The notes beneath the pieces are model-generated. The model ran no database searches. It saw nothing but the letters and a program-made list of their open reading frames with translations, and had not been told where the DNA came from. This document shows positions 17,727 through 27,062 of a stretch of 64,000 nt of DNA, piece by piece. This DNA is from MPNP01 sp965116235. GTDB taxonomy: Bacteria; Pseudomonadota; Alphaproteobacteria; Rhodobacterales; Rhodobacteraceae. The stretch covers positions 310,001-374,000 of the forward strand of contig OZ220496.1 in NCBI GenBank assembly GCA_965116235.1. Direction: 5' to 3'. The first letter of the stretch is position 1; each line of letters starts with the position of its first letter. Position numbers and translations under genes: made by a program.

Positions 17727-19013
17727 TTAGATGTAATAGATGTAAAAGTCGCGGAGTTCCTCTCCCTCCATGTTTTTGGTCTTCTTGAACTCCTTTTCCT
17801 TCATGGCCATGAGATTTTGAACAAGCAGCGGACCGACAGCGTCCGCCAAGGTCTGATCCTTACCTAAATCCATCATGGCCCGACGTAAATCGGGAGCCAC
17901 TCTTTCCGTCGCATCCGTATGATCAAAACAATCCCTTGATTCCGGCTTTTGCAGTTCATACTTTCTCTCAAATCCGAGCCTTGCTGCCTGCAAGACACTG
18001 GCCACGGCCACGTACGGGTTGGCGGAGAAGTCAGCCATGCGATGCTCGACCCGAGCCTTGGCTCCGCCTTCCATTGACACCCTTGCCGTGACACCACGAT
18101 GGTCACCACCCCAATTTTGCCAATATCCGGCCAAACACCCCTGTTGCAAACGGGAATAGGAGTTGGCCGTTGGGGCCAATAATCCAGCCAGCCCCCGATG
18201 GTGATGCATGAGACCCGCCAAACAGCCGCGTGCAAGATCAGTCAGATTGCCTAGCCCTCCGATCTCACCATTGGCCAACGGGTTGCGGCCCGTTTCATCC
18301 AAAAACGAAAAGTTGATATGCAGTCCGGACCCGCCAGCCTCGGCAATGGGTTTGGGCATGAATGTCAGCAAAACGCCGTAATCGATTGCTATCTCTCGGC
18401 ACATTGACCGAAACAGGAACACGTCGTCAACGGCCTTGATGGCCTCATCGTATCTGAGCGTAAATTCAAACTGCGGCGAGTCATACTCGGCGGTAAACAT
18501 CTCAATCTGAAAGCCCAAGTCATGCGCTTTTTGCCAGATGGCTTCGGTAAACCGTAGCGGGTCGGTGAACGCTCCCGTCCCATAAACGACTGCTCCGGGC
18601 GTGCCGTATGGCGTCAGTTCACCGTCCTGACTCTGGGTAAAGGCAAAGCATTCGAGTTCCATTCCGACGTAAGGGGTAAGCCCATGCTTTTGCCAATCAG
18701 CAACGGCCCGCCTGAGAACGCCTCTGCCGCACAATCCCAGAGGATCGCCTTCAGCATCAAAAAGGTCGCAGACAACGACTTGCGTATGTTTTTCCCATGA
18801 CTCCCGAATGTTTTGTCCTTCGTATCTTGCTTCCATGTCTGGAAGTCCGGCCATTTTCATGGCTCCCGGAGCATCGATCAGATCCTTGTCATAATGGACT
18901 CCGAAGGTTGTTCGGCAAAATCTTGACTTGCCATCGACAACTCCTTCATAAGGCAGGTATTTGCCACGCGGGATGCTCAAATTGTCGCAAAACAATATTC
19001 TCAGTCTCTCATT
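17727..19013 (-). CDS. Glutamine-synthetase-family amide ligase
   Basis: A 428-residue member of the type I/III glutamine synthetase fold, which joins glutamate to ammonia or an amine with ATP. Catalytic-domain landmarks are GMELECFAF, the YDSPQFEFT block (metal-binding Glu), GGSGLHINFSF, and HRMADFSANPYVAVASVLQAA at the end. ATG 19013 is preferred to the TTG at 19043. Canonical GlnA is about 470 residues and carries an adenylylation loop not seen here, so a gamma-glutamyl-amine ligase is more likely than ammonia assimilation. The setting between a P450 and its ferredoxin matches mycobacterial loci for cyclic secondary amine breakdown, which points to amine catabolism as an inference. Confidence 0.85.
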   Translation of the reverse strand, partial: NERLRILFCDNLSIPRGKYLPYEGVVDGKSRFCRTTFGVHYDKDLIDAPGAMKMAGLPDMEARYEGQNIRESWEKHTQVVVCDLFDAEGDPLGLCGRGVLRRAVADWQKHGLTPYVGMELECFAFTQSQDGELTPYGTPGAVVYGTGAFTDPLRFTEAIWQKAHDLGFQIEMFTAEYDSPQFEFTLRYDEAIKAVDDVFLFRSMCREIAIDYGVLLTFMPKPIAEAGGSGLHINFSFLDETGRNPLANGEIGGLGNLTDLARGCLAGLMHHHRGLAGLLAPTANSYSRLQQGCLAGYWQNWGGDHRGVTARVSMEGGAKARVEHRMADFSANPYVAVASVLQAARLGFERKYELQKPESRDCFDHTDATERVAPDLRRAMMDLGKDQTLADAVGPLLVQNLMAMKEKEFKKTKNMEGEELRDFYIYYI

Positions 19014-19092
19014 CATTCGTGTCGCCCCGAACTGATGCGTCAACCAAAGCCTTCCTTGCAGTCTCTTCCGCCCTTGCCGACATGTGCAGTAC

Positions 19093-20280
19093 CTACTTCA
19101 AGACGACCCGGACTGGCAAGCGCTTGATGCCGCCAATAAAATTCGACCGCAAATACTCGACCGGGCCGTTGAATTGAACAGAGGTCACTCGCTTGCTAAA
19201 CTCCTGCATCAGCACCTTGACCTCCAACCGGGCGAGCCACATGCCCAGACAGACGTGCGGGCCGCCCTGACCAAATGCCATGTGACGATTGGGATGGCGC
19301 GACAGGTTGACCCTGTCAGGATTCTCAAATTGAGCTTCATCCCGATTGCCGGAAACAAACCAGTACAGAACCTTGTCCCCTTGCCTGACTTCCTGCCCAT
19401 GCAGGGTAAAATCCTTGACCGCTGTCCGCCGGAAATACATCGTTGGGGAAGCCCAGCGTATGAACTCGTCCGGGGCCGTATTCCAAATGGCGTCATCTCC
19501 GCTGTCCATGGTTGCAAGCAGTTCTTGCTGAACGGCACAGGCGTGGATGGCCGCAGCAATGGTGTAGCGGGTTGTATCATTGCCAGCGGCAACAAGGAGA
19601 CAGAAAAAGTTTCGAAACTCGGTTTCCGAAATTATCGTTCCATCCCTGGCCGGCCTGAGTATCATGTGCAGAATGCCGTCTGTATCCCCGGCCCGTTCTT
19701 TCGCTTGCATGAGTTCTCTGGCATAGCTGTATAGTTCAGCTCCCGCCGGCGAGTTGAAAGGCATCATGCGGAATTCGTCTGTATCCAACGCGTCCAGAGT
19801 GCGATCGGTAAATTCCGGATCCGTGTTGGCAATCAACTGGTCCCCCTTGGCGACCAGCCACTCCAGATCTGCATCCGGCAGTCCAAGTATGCGCCCAAGC
19901 ATTCGCATCGGCAACTGGCGAGCGATGGCCCTGGTTGCATCAAACTCAAGCCGTGGCAACACGCGCTCAAGAATATCCGTGCAGATGGACCTGATCTGCT
20001 CTTCATATTTGCTGATTTCGGTGCGTGAAAAGGCACCCTGCACCTTTATTCTTGTCTTCGTGTGTTCAGGCGGGTCGGTCTCCTGAAAGGTTCGCCGGGC
20101 CAGGTATTCTTCATAGGTCTGGTCTTCCATCCGAATCCCGCGAGCCGAGGACAGCAACCTGAAATCGCCGTTCATCTTCCAGATGTCGTCGTAGCGGGTA
20201 ACGTTCCAAAAGCCGATACCATCACTCCAATTGGTCCACGCGAGGGGTGCTTCCTTGCGCATCCGTGCAAAAGTCTGCAA
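19093..20280 (-). CDS. Cytochrome P450 monooxygenase
   Basis: A soluble bacterial P450 of about 395 residues that hydroxylates a small organic substrate with electrons from a ferredoxin. The heme-thiolate loop is FGQGGPHVCLGMWLARLE, the I-helix oxygen groove is VAAGNDTTRY, and the K-helix E-x-x-R is in DEFIRWASP. TTG 20280 is the only usable start in frame, yet the codons upstream (ADLSSYDSFIHGPPLQTF) look like the normal P450 N-terminus and run to a TAG with no start codon. A frameshift close to the true start is therefore likely. It heads the trio with the ligase and ferredoxin. Substrate unknown; a cyclic amine is plausible from context only. Confidence 0.88.
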   Translation of the reverse strand: MQTFARMRKEAPLAWTNWSDGIGFWNVTRYDDIWKMNGDFRLLSSARGIRMEDQTYEEYLARRTFQETDPPEHTKTRIKVQGAFSRTEISKYEEQIRSICTDILERVLPRLEFDATRAIARQLPMRMLGRILGLPDADLEWLVAKGDQLIANTDPEFTDRTLDALDTDEFRMMPFNSPAGAELYSYARELMQAKERAGDTDGILHMILRPARDGTIISETEFRNFFCLLVAAGNDTTRYTIAAAIHACAVQQELLATMDSGDDAIWNTAPDEFIRWASPTMYFRRTAVKDFTLHGQEVRQGDKVLYWFVSGNRDEAQFENPDRVNLSRHPNRHMAFGQGGPHVCLGMWLARLEVKVLMQEFSKRVTSVQFNGPVEYLRSNFIGGIKRLPVRVVLK

Positions 20281-20495
20281 GGGCGGACCATGAATGAAGC
20301 TGTCATAGCTTGAAAGGTCTGCAAAACCGTCATCAACAGGTTGCCAAACTGTAATTTTAGACCTCCAGACCCACTACAAAGAAGGCTCGTGAACTGTCGA
20401 AAGCCGCCAATTGTCACGAACTTGTCGGCCAGCAGACACAGGGCTGGAAGAGGTCATCACGGCACCTCTCGATTCCATGCCCTGTCGAAACCTGC

Positions 20496-22730
20496 TCATT
20501 CGCCGTCAGCCCCGGACGTTTTTTGGGCCCTGAACTTCCAGACTCCATGTTCAAGATTTTGGGCTCCTGAAGATGTGAGAGCCTTGTACAAGACGGTCCT
20601 GTCAATCTTCCGCCCACAGGTCGACTCGGCCCAATCCTGTATGGCACCGATGTTCATCGTTTCCGACCGTTGTGCCGACAAGCTCTTGATCGCCTCATTC
20701 ACCGAAACTCTTCGGGGATCTCCCCACTCGGCCAAATACATGATTCGTCCCTTGCCTGTCCTGATACGGCTATCCAAGATCGCGATGCTGACTATAATTT
20801 CCGGTTCCGCTTGCGGGGTGAAATCGACGAGCCGATTGACTTCGTCCAGATAGATTCCGGAACCTTTCCGGCTCAGTGCGTCATGTACCTTTTCGATGAG
20901 CAGCGGCTGCCGATCTCGCTTGATCGGAAGGTCACGGTCATTCAGCCCCCAAAGACTGCGTCCGACCCGTATCAATGGGTCGCTTTCAATGACGTTGAAA
21001 CTGCTGTTCACACCTCTGACTTTGATGACCCGCCTTTTTATTTCCTGTTTAGTCAGGGGCTGTCCAGCGTCAGTCAGAATTTCTATTATGGTATCCTTGA
21101 GTTCAACACGTTGCTGTTCGTCAGTCTCTGGAAGAACCCAGACAAAATGACCCAGATATGTCAGCCGCGACTTTATCTTCAGGGCGGCATTCACTAGGTA
21201 TTTATCGAGCTGCTCGCACATTGAGAGATCAATTTCCTGCAGTTTCGCAACAAGTTCTGCCGTGTGCCATTGACGACTGGCAGGATTTTTCCGAACAATG
21301 TCTTCAACCATCTGGGCAATCCGTTCGATCTCGGCATCCGACAACGGAACATGCTTTCTGAGACCATACGTCCCTCGAGCCAGGAGAAATCCGATCCTTG
21401 TCGCCCAGTGGCGAATTTGACTTTCTCCAACCGTCTTGCCAAGAGCGCTTGCCATCTCCGCCATCTTCGATGTTGAGAGCGGCCCGGCACTGTCTTCAAG
21501 AACGACCTGAACAACGTGAGCAGAGCTGTCGCCATAATTGGAAAGAACACGCCTCCCGTACGGACCAGAGAAGTGGCACAGGCGCGAGGCTTCGGACCAG
21601 AGCAATGAAGCCAGTTCCGGGCTTTCCTTGGGCAGGATGCTCTCGACGGCTTGCCGGCACTTCGCTTCAGACCGGTTCAAGTCGACTGCATTCACCAGAA
21701 TCTGCTTGGCTTCGGACAATTTGGCGTCCCATGTACTTTGGTCAATGCGAGCGACGTACAGTTCGGATCCAACCTTCACCACATGAATCTTGTTTTCGCC
21801 AAACTCCTTGATCAGGTAGGTCAGTGTTTCAAGCCTTTCGGCTGTACCCCGGAACCACTCATCGGCCGTTGCCAATCCCGACAACGGCATCGGTTCTTCA
21901 CGGTTGGCCAGAATTGCGTGGACGCGAACGACCAGCAGTTCGTCCCAAAGTTCTCCAGCAGTAATTCGTTGCAGCGACTGGTTTTCGATCTGCCGAACGC
22001 GTTCGCGTGTGACGCCAAATTCCCTGCCGAGATCCTCAAGGGTTCGTTGTGACTGATCAAAGCTCATTCGTGCAAACAAAATCTTGCAACCTCTTTCATT
22101 CAGTGTCTTGCTCTTCTCCAGCATATTGCCAATCAGGCCAAGTTCATTTGCAGACGGCGTGGATACGCCAAGGATTTTTTGTGACACGTGTTGAGTACTC
22201 CCATTGTTGAGCTCTTCTTGAACAAGGCCATCGCCAGCCATTGCTCCCCTATGCAAACCGGCGTGAAGAGCCTCGAACAGATGCTTCATGGACTTGTGGC
22301 CAAAATTGCCCAAGGCCAGGAGAGCCGAGTTCGAATAGCGATCAAGATCCGAGACCAGCAAAATCCGGTTGTGCTTGAAAAAATTCCCAAGTCTGACGGT
22401 CAGAGGCAGTGCAGACAGCTCTTGGGCTCGCAGCCACGGTGGAGCAAATCGAACCATATTCAACGGATCCGAGGAATCGTCCATCAAGAACTTGCAACGA
22501 AATTGCCCCAGTGTCGTTCGGATAGAATTCGTCAGCGTCGCTTCCTTCTCCAGATAACTTTCGTCGTCGCGGATGCCCGCGGCCTGAATTTCTGCCGCGG
22601 CCTCAGGCATCTCAGCCAGAAATCGTGATATCCAGCCAACGGAATGAAGACGTCGGTCGGGAACTGGACCGACGTCCGACGATGGACCGTCCTGAAGCTT
22701 GGCAGTGCGATCAATTGACGAATTGTTCAT
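20496..22730 (-). CDS. Transcription-like protein with RNAP alpha-CTD-like and sigma-70 region 4 domains
   Basis: A 744-residue protein. Near residues 110-165 a segment (LPLTVRLGNFF... DLDRYSNSALLALGNFGHKS) matches the helix-hairpin-helix of the RNA polymerase alpha C-terminal domain. Near residues 220-265, RTLEDLGREFGVTRERVRQI is a sigma-70 region 4.2 helix-turn-helix. The rest looks like several winged-helix modules of HARE-HTH type (AGQPLTKQEIKRR and similar). Region 2 of sigma is absent, so it is not a normal sigma factor. It begins 11 bases after a 48-codon frame that itself overlaps hpaH, so it may be co-transcribed with the hpa genes. Possible roles are DNA-binding regulator or defence-linked factor; I cannot choose. 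Confidence 0.75.
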   Translation of the reverse strand: MNNSSIDRTAKLQDGPSSDVGPVPDRRLHSVGWISRFLAEMPEAAAEIQAAGIRDDESYLEKEATLTNSIRTTLGQFRCKFLMDDSSDPLNMVRFAPPWLRAQELSALPLTVRLGNFFKHNRILLVSDLDRYSNSALLALGNFGHKSMKHLFEALHAGLHRGAMAGDGLVQEELNNGSTQHVSQKILGVSTPSANELGLIGNMLEKSKTLNERGCKILFARMSFDQSQRTLEDLGREFGVTRERVRQIENQSLQRITAGELWDELLVVRVHAILANREEPMPLSGLATADEWFRGTAERLETLTYLIKEFGENKIHVVKVGSELYVARIDQSTWDAKLSEAKQILVNAVDLNRSEAKCRQAVESILPKESPELASLLWSEASRLCHFSGPYGRRVLSNYGDSSAHVVQVVLEDSAGPLSTSKMAEMASALGKTVGESQIRHWATRIGFLLARGTYGLRKHVPLSDAEIERIAQMVEDIVRKNPASRQWHTAELVAKLQEIDLSMCEQLDKYLVNAALKIKSRLTYLGHFVWVLPETDEQQRVELKDTIIEILTDAGQPLTKQEIKRRVIKVRGVNSSFNVIESDPLIRVGRSLWGLNDRDLPIKRDRQPLLIEKVHDALSRKGSGIYLDEVNRLVDFTPQAEPEIIVSIAILDSRIRTGKGRIMYLAEWGDPRRVSVNEAIKSLSAQRSETMNIGAIQDWAESTCGRKIDRTVLYKALTSSGAQNLEHGVWKFRAQKTSGADGE

Positions 22731-22741
22731 CGCGTCTTCAC

Positions 22742-22888
22742 CTAGAGTTTCAACTGGATCGGGTCATCCGGCATTGAATCAAACCTGAAGGCTTGCCCTT
22801 CTGGAGAAGCAGCACCTGAAGCACTTGCATGGCTGATGACAAAGTCACGGCCGTTCAATGTCTCGGCCAATGGTTCTTGTTCTTTCAT
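22742..22888 (-). CDS. Small ORF (48 residues) coupled to hpaH
   Basis: A 48-codon frame starts at ATG 22888, which overlaps the hpaH stop as ATGA, and ends at TAG 22742-22744. It reads MKEQEPLAETLNGRDFVISH and ends in DDPIQLKL. The coupling and the lack of rare codons favour real translation. I recognise no family, and it could be the remaining tail of a longer lost gene. The next gene starts 11 bases later. Confidence 0.45.
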   Translation of the reverse strand: MKEQEPLAETLNGRDFVISHASASGAASPEGQAFRFDSMPDDPIQLKL

Positions 22889-23694
22889 TTGTCCTGAAAC
22901 TTGCAGGTTACAGTCCCAAAAGGTCCGAAGTCACCGAAAAACTCACTCCCCGGAGGAGCTTCAACCGGTCGAATGAAACTGCCCGCCATGACAATATCCC
23001 CTTTTTTTATGGTCTGACCGTATTCGGCAAGCCGCCGGGCCAGCCAGAGGACACTGACAACCGGATCATCCAGGATTCCGGCTCCCAAACCCGTCTCTTC
23101 AACGATTCCGTTACGCTTGAGAATGACACCCAGCCATCGGATGTCAACCTCTTTCAGCTTGAAACGGCGGTCCGCGAGGACAATGCCGGCATTGGCCGCA
23201 TTGTCACAAATCGTGTCGTATACATTGCGCGATGCACCGGTTTCAGAGTCCGTTCGTACAATTCGGGTTTCGAGGATCTCGAGTGCGGGCAAGACATGAT
23301 CCGTGGCCCGGACGATCTCGTCTCGGGTCAAGTCGTCAGGTGATACGTCTCTCCCCATGACAAAGGCAATCTCGGCCTCAATGCGGGGTTCAAAAAACTT
23401 TCCGGCTGGAATGACTGACCCGCAAGGAAAATGCATGTCGTCAAAGATCACGCCACTGTCGGGGATATCGATATTCAAGGCTCGTTGCATGGCCTTGGAT
23501 GTCAGGCCAATCTTCCAGCCGATCTGCTTGCGTCCGTCCCTGAACTTCCGGGACACGAGCGCATCCTGGATTGCATAGGCTTCATCCATGGTCATCTCGG
23601 GATAGAGACCCGAAATCAGTCCCGTCTGCCTTTTGGCAATTTCAGCTCGGTAGAGAGATTGCGCTGCTGCTTCAATCTGGGCTTGAGTCAGCAT
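22885..23694 (-). CDS. hpaH: 2-oxo-hept-3-ene-1,7-dioate (OHED) hydratase
   Basis: A 269-residue hydratase of the FAH fold that adds water to 2-oxo-hept-3-ene-1,7-dioate in homoprotocatechuate meta-cleavage. Family signatures are IGWKIGLTSKAMQRALNI, the DSGVIFDDMHFPCGSVIP block, and FEPRIEAEIAFVMGRD with the metal-binding acidic residues. Its start overlaps the end of hpaG by seven bases. It is the last recognised structural gene of the hpa set on this strand. The aldolase HpaI that should follow in the pathway is not in the window. Confidence 0.9.
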   Translation of the reverse strand: MLTQAQIEAAAQSLYRAEIAKRQTGLISGLYPEMTMDEAYAIQDALVSRKFRDGRKQIGWKIGLTSKAMQRALNIDIPDSGVIFDDMHFPCGSVIPAGKFFEPRIEAEIAFVMGRDVSPDDLTRDEIVRATDHVLPALEILETRIVRTDSETGASRNVYDTICDNAANAGIVLADRRFKLKEVDIRWLGVILKRNGIVEETGLGAGILDDPVVSVLWLARRLAEYGQTIKKGDIVMAGSFIRPVEAPPGSEFFGDFGPFGTVTCKFQDK

Positions 23695-24548
23695 TGTTCA
23701 TTCTCGACAGGATTGACAAGGCGGCCCAGGCCATCAGCCTCGATTTCGATGATATCCCCCTCCTTCAAAAACTTGGGCGGCTTTTGAAAGCTGCCATTCC
23801 CTGTTGGCGTTCCGGTGTTGATAACATCGCCCGGAAGCAGGGTCGTGAAAGTGGAAACATACTCGATAATGCGTGCAAATGAGAAGATCATCCGGCTCGT
23901 CCTGTCCCGTTGTCTCAATTCACCGTTGATCCAGGTCTTCAGCTCGATGTCATCCAGTTGCGACCGTTCCACATACCGATTGAACCAGGGCCCCATCGAA
24001 CCCGATCGGTCGAAATTCTTCCCTTGGGTGACATTGAATTTGCCGTGTCGCATCCAGTCTCGCACGGACGCCTCGTTGCACAAGGTCATTCCGGCGATGT
24101 GATCGTACGCATCGGCTTGAGATATGCGACGGCCTCGCTTGCCGATAATGATGGCAATCTCACCCTCGTAATCCAGCTGGGTTGTCTCCCGCGGAATAAT
24201 GACCGGGCGACCGTGTCCAACCAGGGAGCGGGGAAACCGCACGAACAGCGACGGATACTCCGGTGGCGGCTTGCCATCATCAAATTCCTCGTTGCGTGCC
24301 GGGTAATTGACGCCGACACACAATATCTTCGGGGGATCGGGTATGGGTATGGTCAATTCGACCTGCTCCAGCGAATGAGTTGCCTCCTTGCCTGAAGCGA
24401 CTTCATCCAGCTGATCAAATCCCTGATTGGCGACGACGTCCTTCAGCGTTTTCCATTGTGGAAAATTGGACGAAAGCTCAATAATGTCGTCTTCATCGAC
24501 CCGGCCATAACGGATCTGATCATCAACTTGAAAGCTCACATACCTCAT
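23688..24548 (-). CDS. hpaG: FAH-family isomerase/decarboxylase of the homoprotocatechuate pathway
   Basis: A 286-residue fumarylacetoacetate-hydrolase-fold enzyme. Signatures are PPKILCVGVNYPARNEEF, the metal-ligand block LDYEGEIAIIIGKRGRRI, and GDVINTGTPTGNG. Between hpaD and hpaH it most likely does the HpaG/HpcE step (decarboxylation of 5-oxo-pent-3-ene-1,2,5-tricarboxylate). E. coli HpaG is a tandem duplication of about 430 residues, whereas this is a single unit, which is usual in alphaproteobacteria. A generic FAH hydrolase is the alternative. Confidence 0.82.
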   Translation of the reverse strand: MRYVSFQVDDQIRYGRVDEDDIIELSSNFPQWKTLKDVVANQGFDQLDEVASGKEATHSLEQVELTIPIPDPPKILCVGVNYPARNEEFDDGKPPPEYPSLFVRFPRSLVGHGRPVIIPRETTQLDYEGEIAIIIGKRGRRISQADAYDHIAGMTLCNEASVRDWMRHGKFNVTQGKNFDRSGSMGPWFNRYVERSQLDDIELKTWINGELRQRDRTSRMIFSFARIIEYVSTFTTLLPGDVINTGTPTGNGSFQKPPKFLKEGDIIEIEADGLGRLVNPVENEQC

Positions 24549-24557
24549 GAACGACTC

Positions 24558-25538
24558 CTACGGCGCCACTATTGGCGTGCCGGCCTGCACTGGATCCCTG
24601 ACATCTGAACCCTCAAATGCCGAGCCCTCTTCAAACCATGTTCGAGGGGCGGGCTGACCCCACAAGGTCTGCCGGGTTGGATCCTGCAAGTCCCACTTTA
24701 TCGGCTTGTGGTCCGGATCAATGGTTTGATAGTCCGAGCAGTAGATCTCTATCCGGTGGTTGTCCGGGTCCCTTACATACAGGAAGAAGGCATTCGAAAT
24801 TCCATGCCGACCCGGCCCTCTCTCGATATTGGCCAGATACCCGCTGGTCGACATGACGTCCAGCAGGTCAATGATATTCAGCGGAGTCATGACCCAGAAC
24901 GCCATATGATGGAGTCTGGGGCCTCGGCCATTGGTAAAGGCGATATCGTGTACCGTTCCCTTGCGATGCATCCAGGCCGCCCACATGCGACCCGTCTGTT
25001 CATCCTGGGTGTATTCCGTCAGGCGAAAACCCAAGTTGTTATAGAACTCGGCTGAACCGTCAACATCGGAGGAGAACAGATTGGCATGATCGATCCGAAG
25101 AGGCTTCACGCCATGATAAAGCCTGTATTGCTGATGAATGGTTGGAAGAAGTTTCATCCGGGTGTAAAATTCGAGCGGGGTTCCAAGGTTGTCCCTCACC
25201 CTAAGGACCCTCTCCTGAAACGGATTGCTGATCCACTCCACTGCCAGGTTTCTTGAACGAAAGTGCTCGGCAATCTTCTCAAGATCGTCATCGTCAAAGA
25301 CCTTGAACCCCAATCCTTGGCATTTTGGCTGAGGGCCCTCGGTCAGAACTATCGAATGATGCTCTCTTTCTTCCAGCCCCCGCAAATGCAGGCAGTTCTG
25401 ATCTTCGTGCGTTATGACAAAGCCTAGAAGATCAACATAAAATTCCTTGGAGGCTGCCAAATCGGATACTTCAAAACTGGCATAACTGAACCTCAGGATA
25501 TTGAATGGCGGATAGAGGTTGGATTCGAATCCGGGCAT
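24558..25538 (-). CDS. hpaD: 3,4-dihydroxyphenylacetate 2,3-dioxygenase (extradiol, VOC type)
   Basis: Type I extradiol dioxygenase of 326 residues that cleaves homoprotocatechuate. Two vicinal-oxygen-chelate modules are visible. The first is a non-catalytic half (LRFSYASFEVSDLAASKEFY). The second carries the iron ligands in LRIDHANLFSSD (His), GPRLHHMAFWV (His) and NHRIEIYCSDY (Glu). The C-terminal tail with DPDHKPIKWDL is typical of HpcB/HpaD of this class. It sits 12 bases after hpaE, with hpaG nine bases beyond. Confidence 0.92.
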   Translation of the reverse strand: MPGFESNLYPPFNILRFSYASFEVSDLAASKEFYVDLLGFVITHEDQNCLHLRGLEEREHHSIVLTEGPQPKCQGLGFKVFDDDDLEKIAEHFRSRNLAVEWISNPFQERVLRVRDNLGTPLEFYTRMKLLPTIHQQYRLYHGVKPLRIDHANLFSSDVDGSAEFYNNLGFRLTEYTQDEQTGRMWAAWMHRKGTVHDIAFTNGRGPRLHHMAFWVMTPLNIIDLLDVMSTSGYLANIERGPGRHGISNAFFLYVRDPDNHRIEIYCSDYQTIDPDHKPIKWDLQDPTRQTLWGQPAPRTWFEEGSAFEGSDVRDPVQAGTPIVAP

Positions 25539-25550
25539 TGCGATCTACCT

Positions 25551-27062
25551 TCAGGCTCCGAGCTTTGGTATTGGATGATCGCCGAGGGCAAAACCGACAT
25601 GCTTCTGCTCCATGTAGAACTCAAAGGACCAGTCGCCGCCATCACGGCCAATGCCACTGTCCTTCATGCCTCCAAACGGCGTGGGAAGATGCCTGACATT
25701 TTCGGAATTGACCCAAATCATTCCCGCTTCCAGTTCGTTGGTTACTCGAAGGGCACGAGACAGGTCGTTAGTCCAAACGTAACCGGTGAGCCCATATCGA
25801 ATGTCGTTGGCGATCGAAATCGCCTCCTTTTCGTCGGCAAACGGGATAACGGTCAGGACGGGGCCGAAGATTTCTTCCTGAGCAATTCGCATGGAGTTCG
25901 CGGCCCGCGTCAACAGTGTTGGAGCCACGTAGCACCCATCCTCACCAATCTGGCTGCCACCGACCTCAATTTTGGCTCCTTCCTTGCCAACAATCTCAAA
26001 GTAGGACATGACCTTTGCCATGTGACCGGGACTTATGAGGGGCCCGACTTCCGTTCTTGGATCTAGCGGGTTCCCAACCTTGATCTTGTCGACTCTTTTT
26101 GCCAGCTCATTCACGAAGTCGTCCTTGATCGAATTCTGAATCAGGAGCCTTGAAGAGGATGTGCACCGTTCGCCATTGAGCGAGTAAATCATGAACACGA
26201 CAGCGTCAAGCGCCCGGTCCAAGTCTGCATCATCAAAGACAATGACCGGGTTTTTGCCGCCGAGCTCGAAGTGCACTCTTTTCAGTGTGCCGGCTCCTTG
26301 GCGCATGATCGCACTGCCCGTCTTGCTTTCCCCAACAAAGGCAATCGCCTTGATGTCCTGATGTTGAGTCAGGGCGGCACCCGCCTCTTCTCCCGTGCCG
26401 TTCACCGTATTCCAGACTCCCTTTGGCAATCCGGCTTCCTCGGCGATTTCAATCAGCAAGCTTGCGGTCAACGGAGACAATTCGGCGGGCTTGTGGACAA
26501 CTGTGCATCCGGCCGCAAGGGCTGGGGCGATCTTCCAGGTTGACAGCATGAAAGGTGTATTCCACGGCGTGATGACCCCTATCGGGCCAATTGGGACACG
26601 GGTTGTAACGTTGAGGAGCGTTGGCGACGGCAAGGCCTTGCCATCTCTGGCCTGCGGGGTCATGTCAGCGTAGTAGCGAAAGTTTTCGGCGCCACGAATC
26701 GCGGCCTTCGACATGAAACGAATGGCCTGACCCGTGTCCCAGCATTCGCACAGGGCAATTTTCTCGGCTCTCTCGACGATGAGGTCTGCAATGTTGTGAA
26801 GTACCTTCTTCCGGATTTTGGCGTCCGTATCTCGCCATGCCGGAAACGCCGCTTTGGCCGCCTGAGAAGCCTTGTCTACGTCTCTGGCCGTCCCCTGGGC
26901 AACATCACAGATAAAACTGTTGTCAACCGGGGATGAGTTCCTGAACGTCTTGCCCCCAACGGCGTGCGCTTTCTGCCCGTTGATGTGGTTCAGTACTCCC
27001 TTGTTCCTGAACTCCGCCAGATAGGGCTGAAGCCTCCTCGTATTTTCGTCGAGTTCAGGCAT
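25551..27062 (-). CDS. hpaE: 5-carboxymethyl-2-hydroxymuconate semialdehyde dehydrogenase
   Basis: A 503-residue ALDH that oxidises the ring-cleavage product of HpaD with NAD+. Landmarks are GVITPWNTPFMLSTWKIAPA, FVGESKTGSAIM, the Glu in FELGGKNPVIVF and the catalytic Cys in LNGERCTSSSRLLIQ (about residue 300). LNGERCT is characteristic of the HpaE/CHMS branch and differs from the dehydrogenase at 10923. The start overlaps the hpaF stop by eight bases, so translation is coupled. Confidence 0.93.
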   Translation of the reverse strand: MPELDENTRRLQPYLAEFRNKGVLNHINGQKAHAVGGKTFRNSSPVDNSFICDVAQGTARDVDKASQAAKAAFPAWRDTDAKIRKKVLHNIADLIVERAEKIALCECWDTGQAIRFMSKAAIRGAENFRYYADMTPQARDGKALPSPTLLNVTTRVPIGPIGVITPWNTPFMLSTWKIAPALAAGCTVVHKPAELSPLTASLLIEIAEEAGLPKGVWNTVNGTGEEAGAALTQHQDIKAIAFVGESKTGSAIMRQGAGTLKRVHFELGGKNPVIVFDDADLDRALDAVVFMIYSLNGERCTSSSRLLIQNSIKDDFVNELAKRVDKIKVGNPLDPRTEVGPLISPGHMAKVMSYFEIVGKEGAKIEVGGSQIGEDGCYVAPTLLTRAANSMRIAQEEIFGPVLTVIPFADEKEAISIANDIRYGLTGYVWTNDLSRALRVTNELEAGMIWVNSENVRHLPTPFGGMKDSGIGRDGGDWSFEFYMEQKHVGFALGDHPIPKLGA

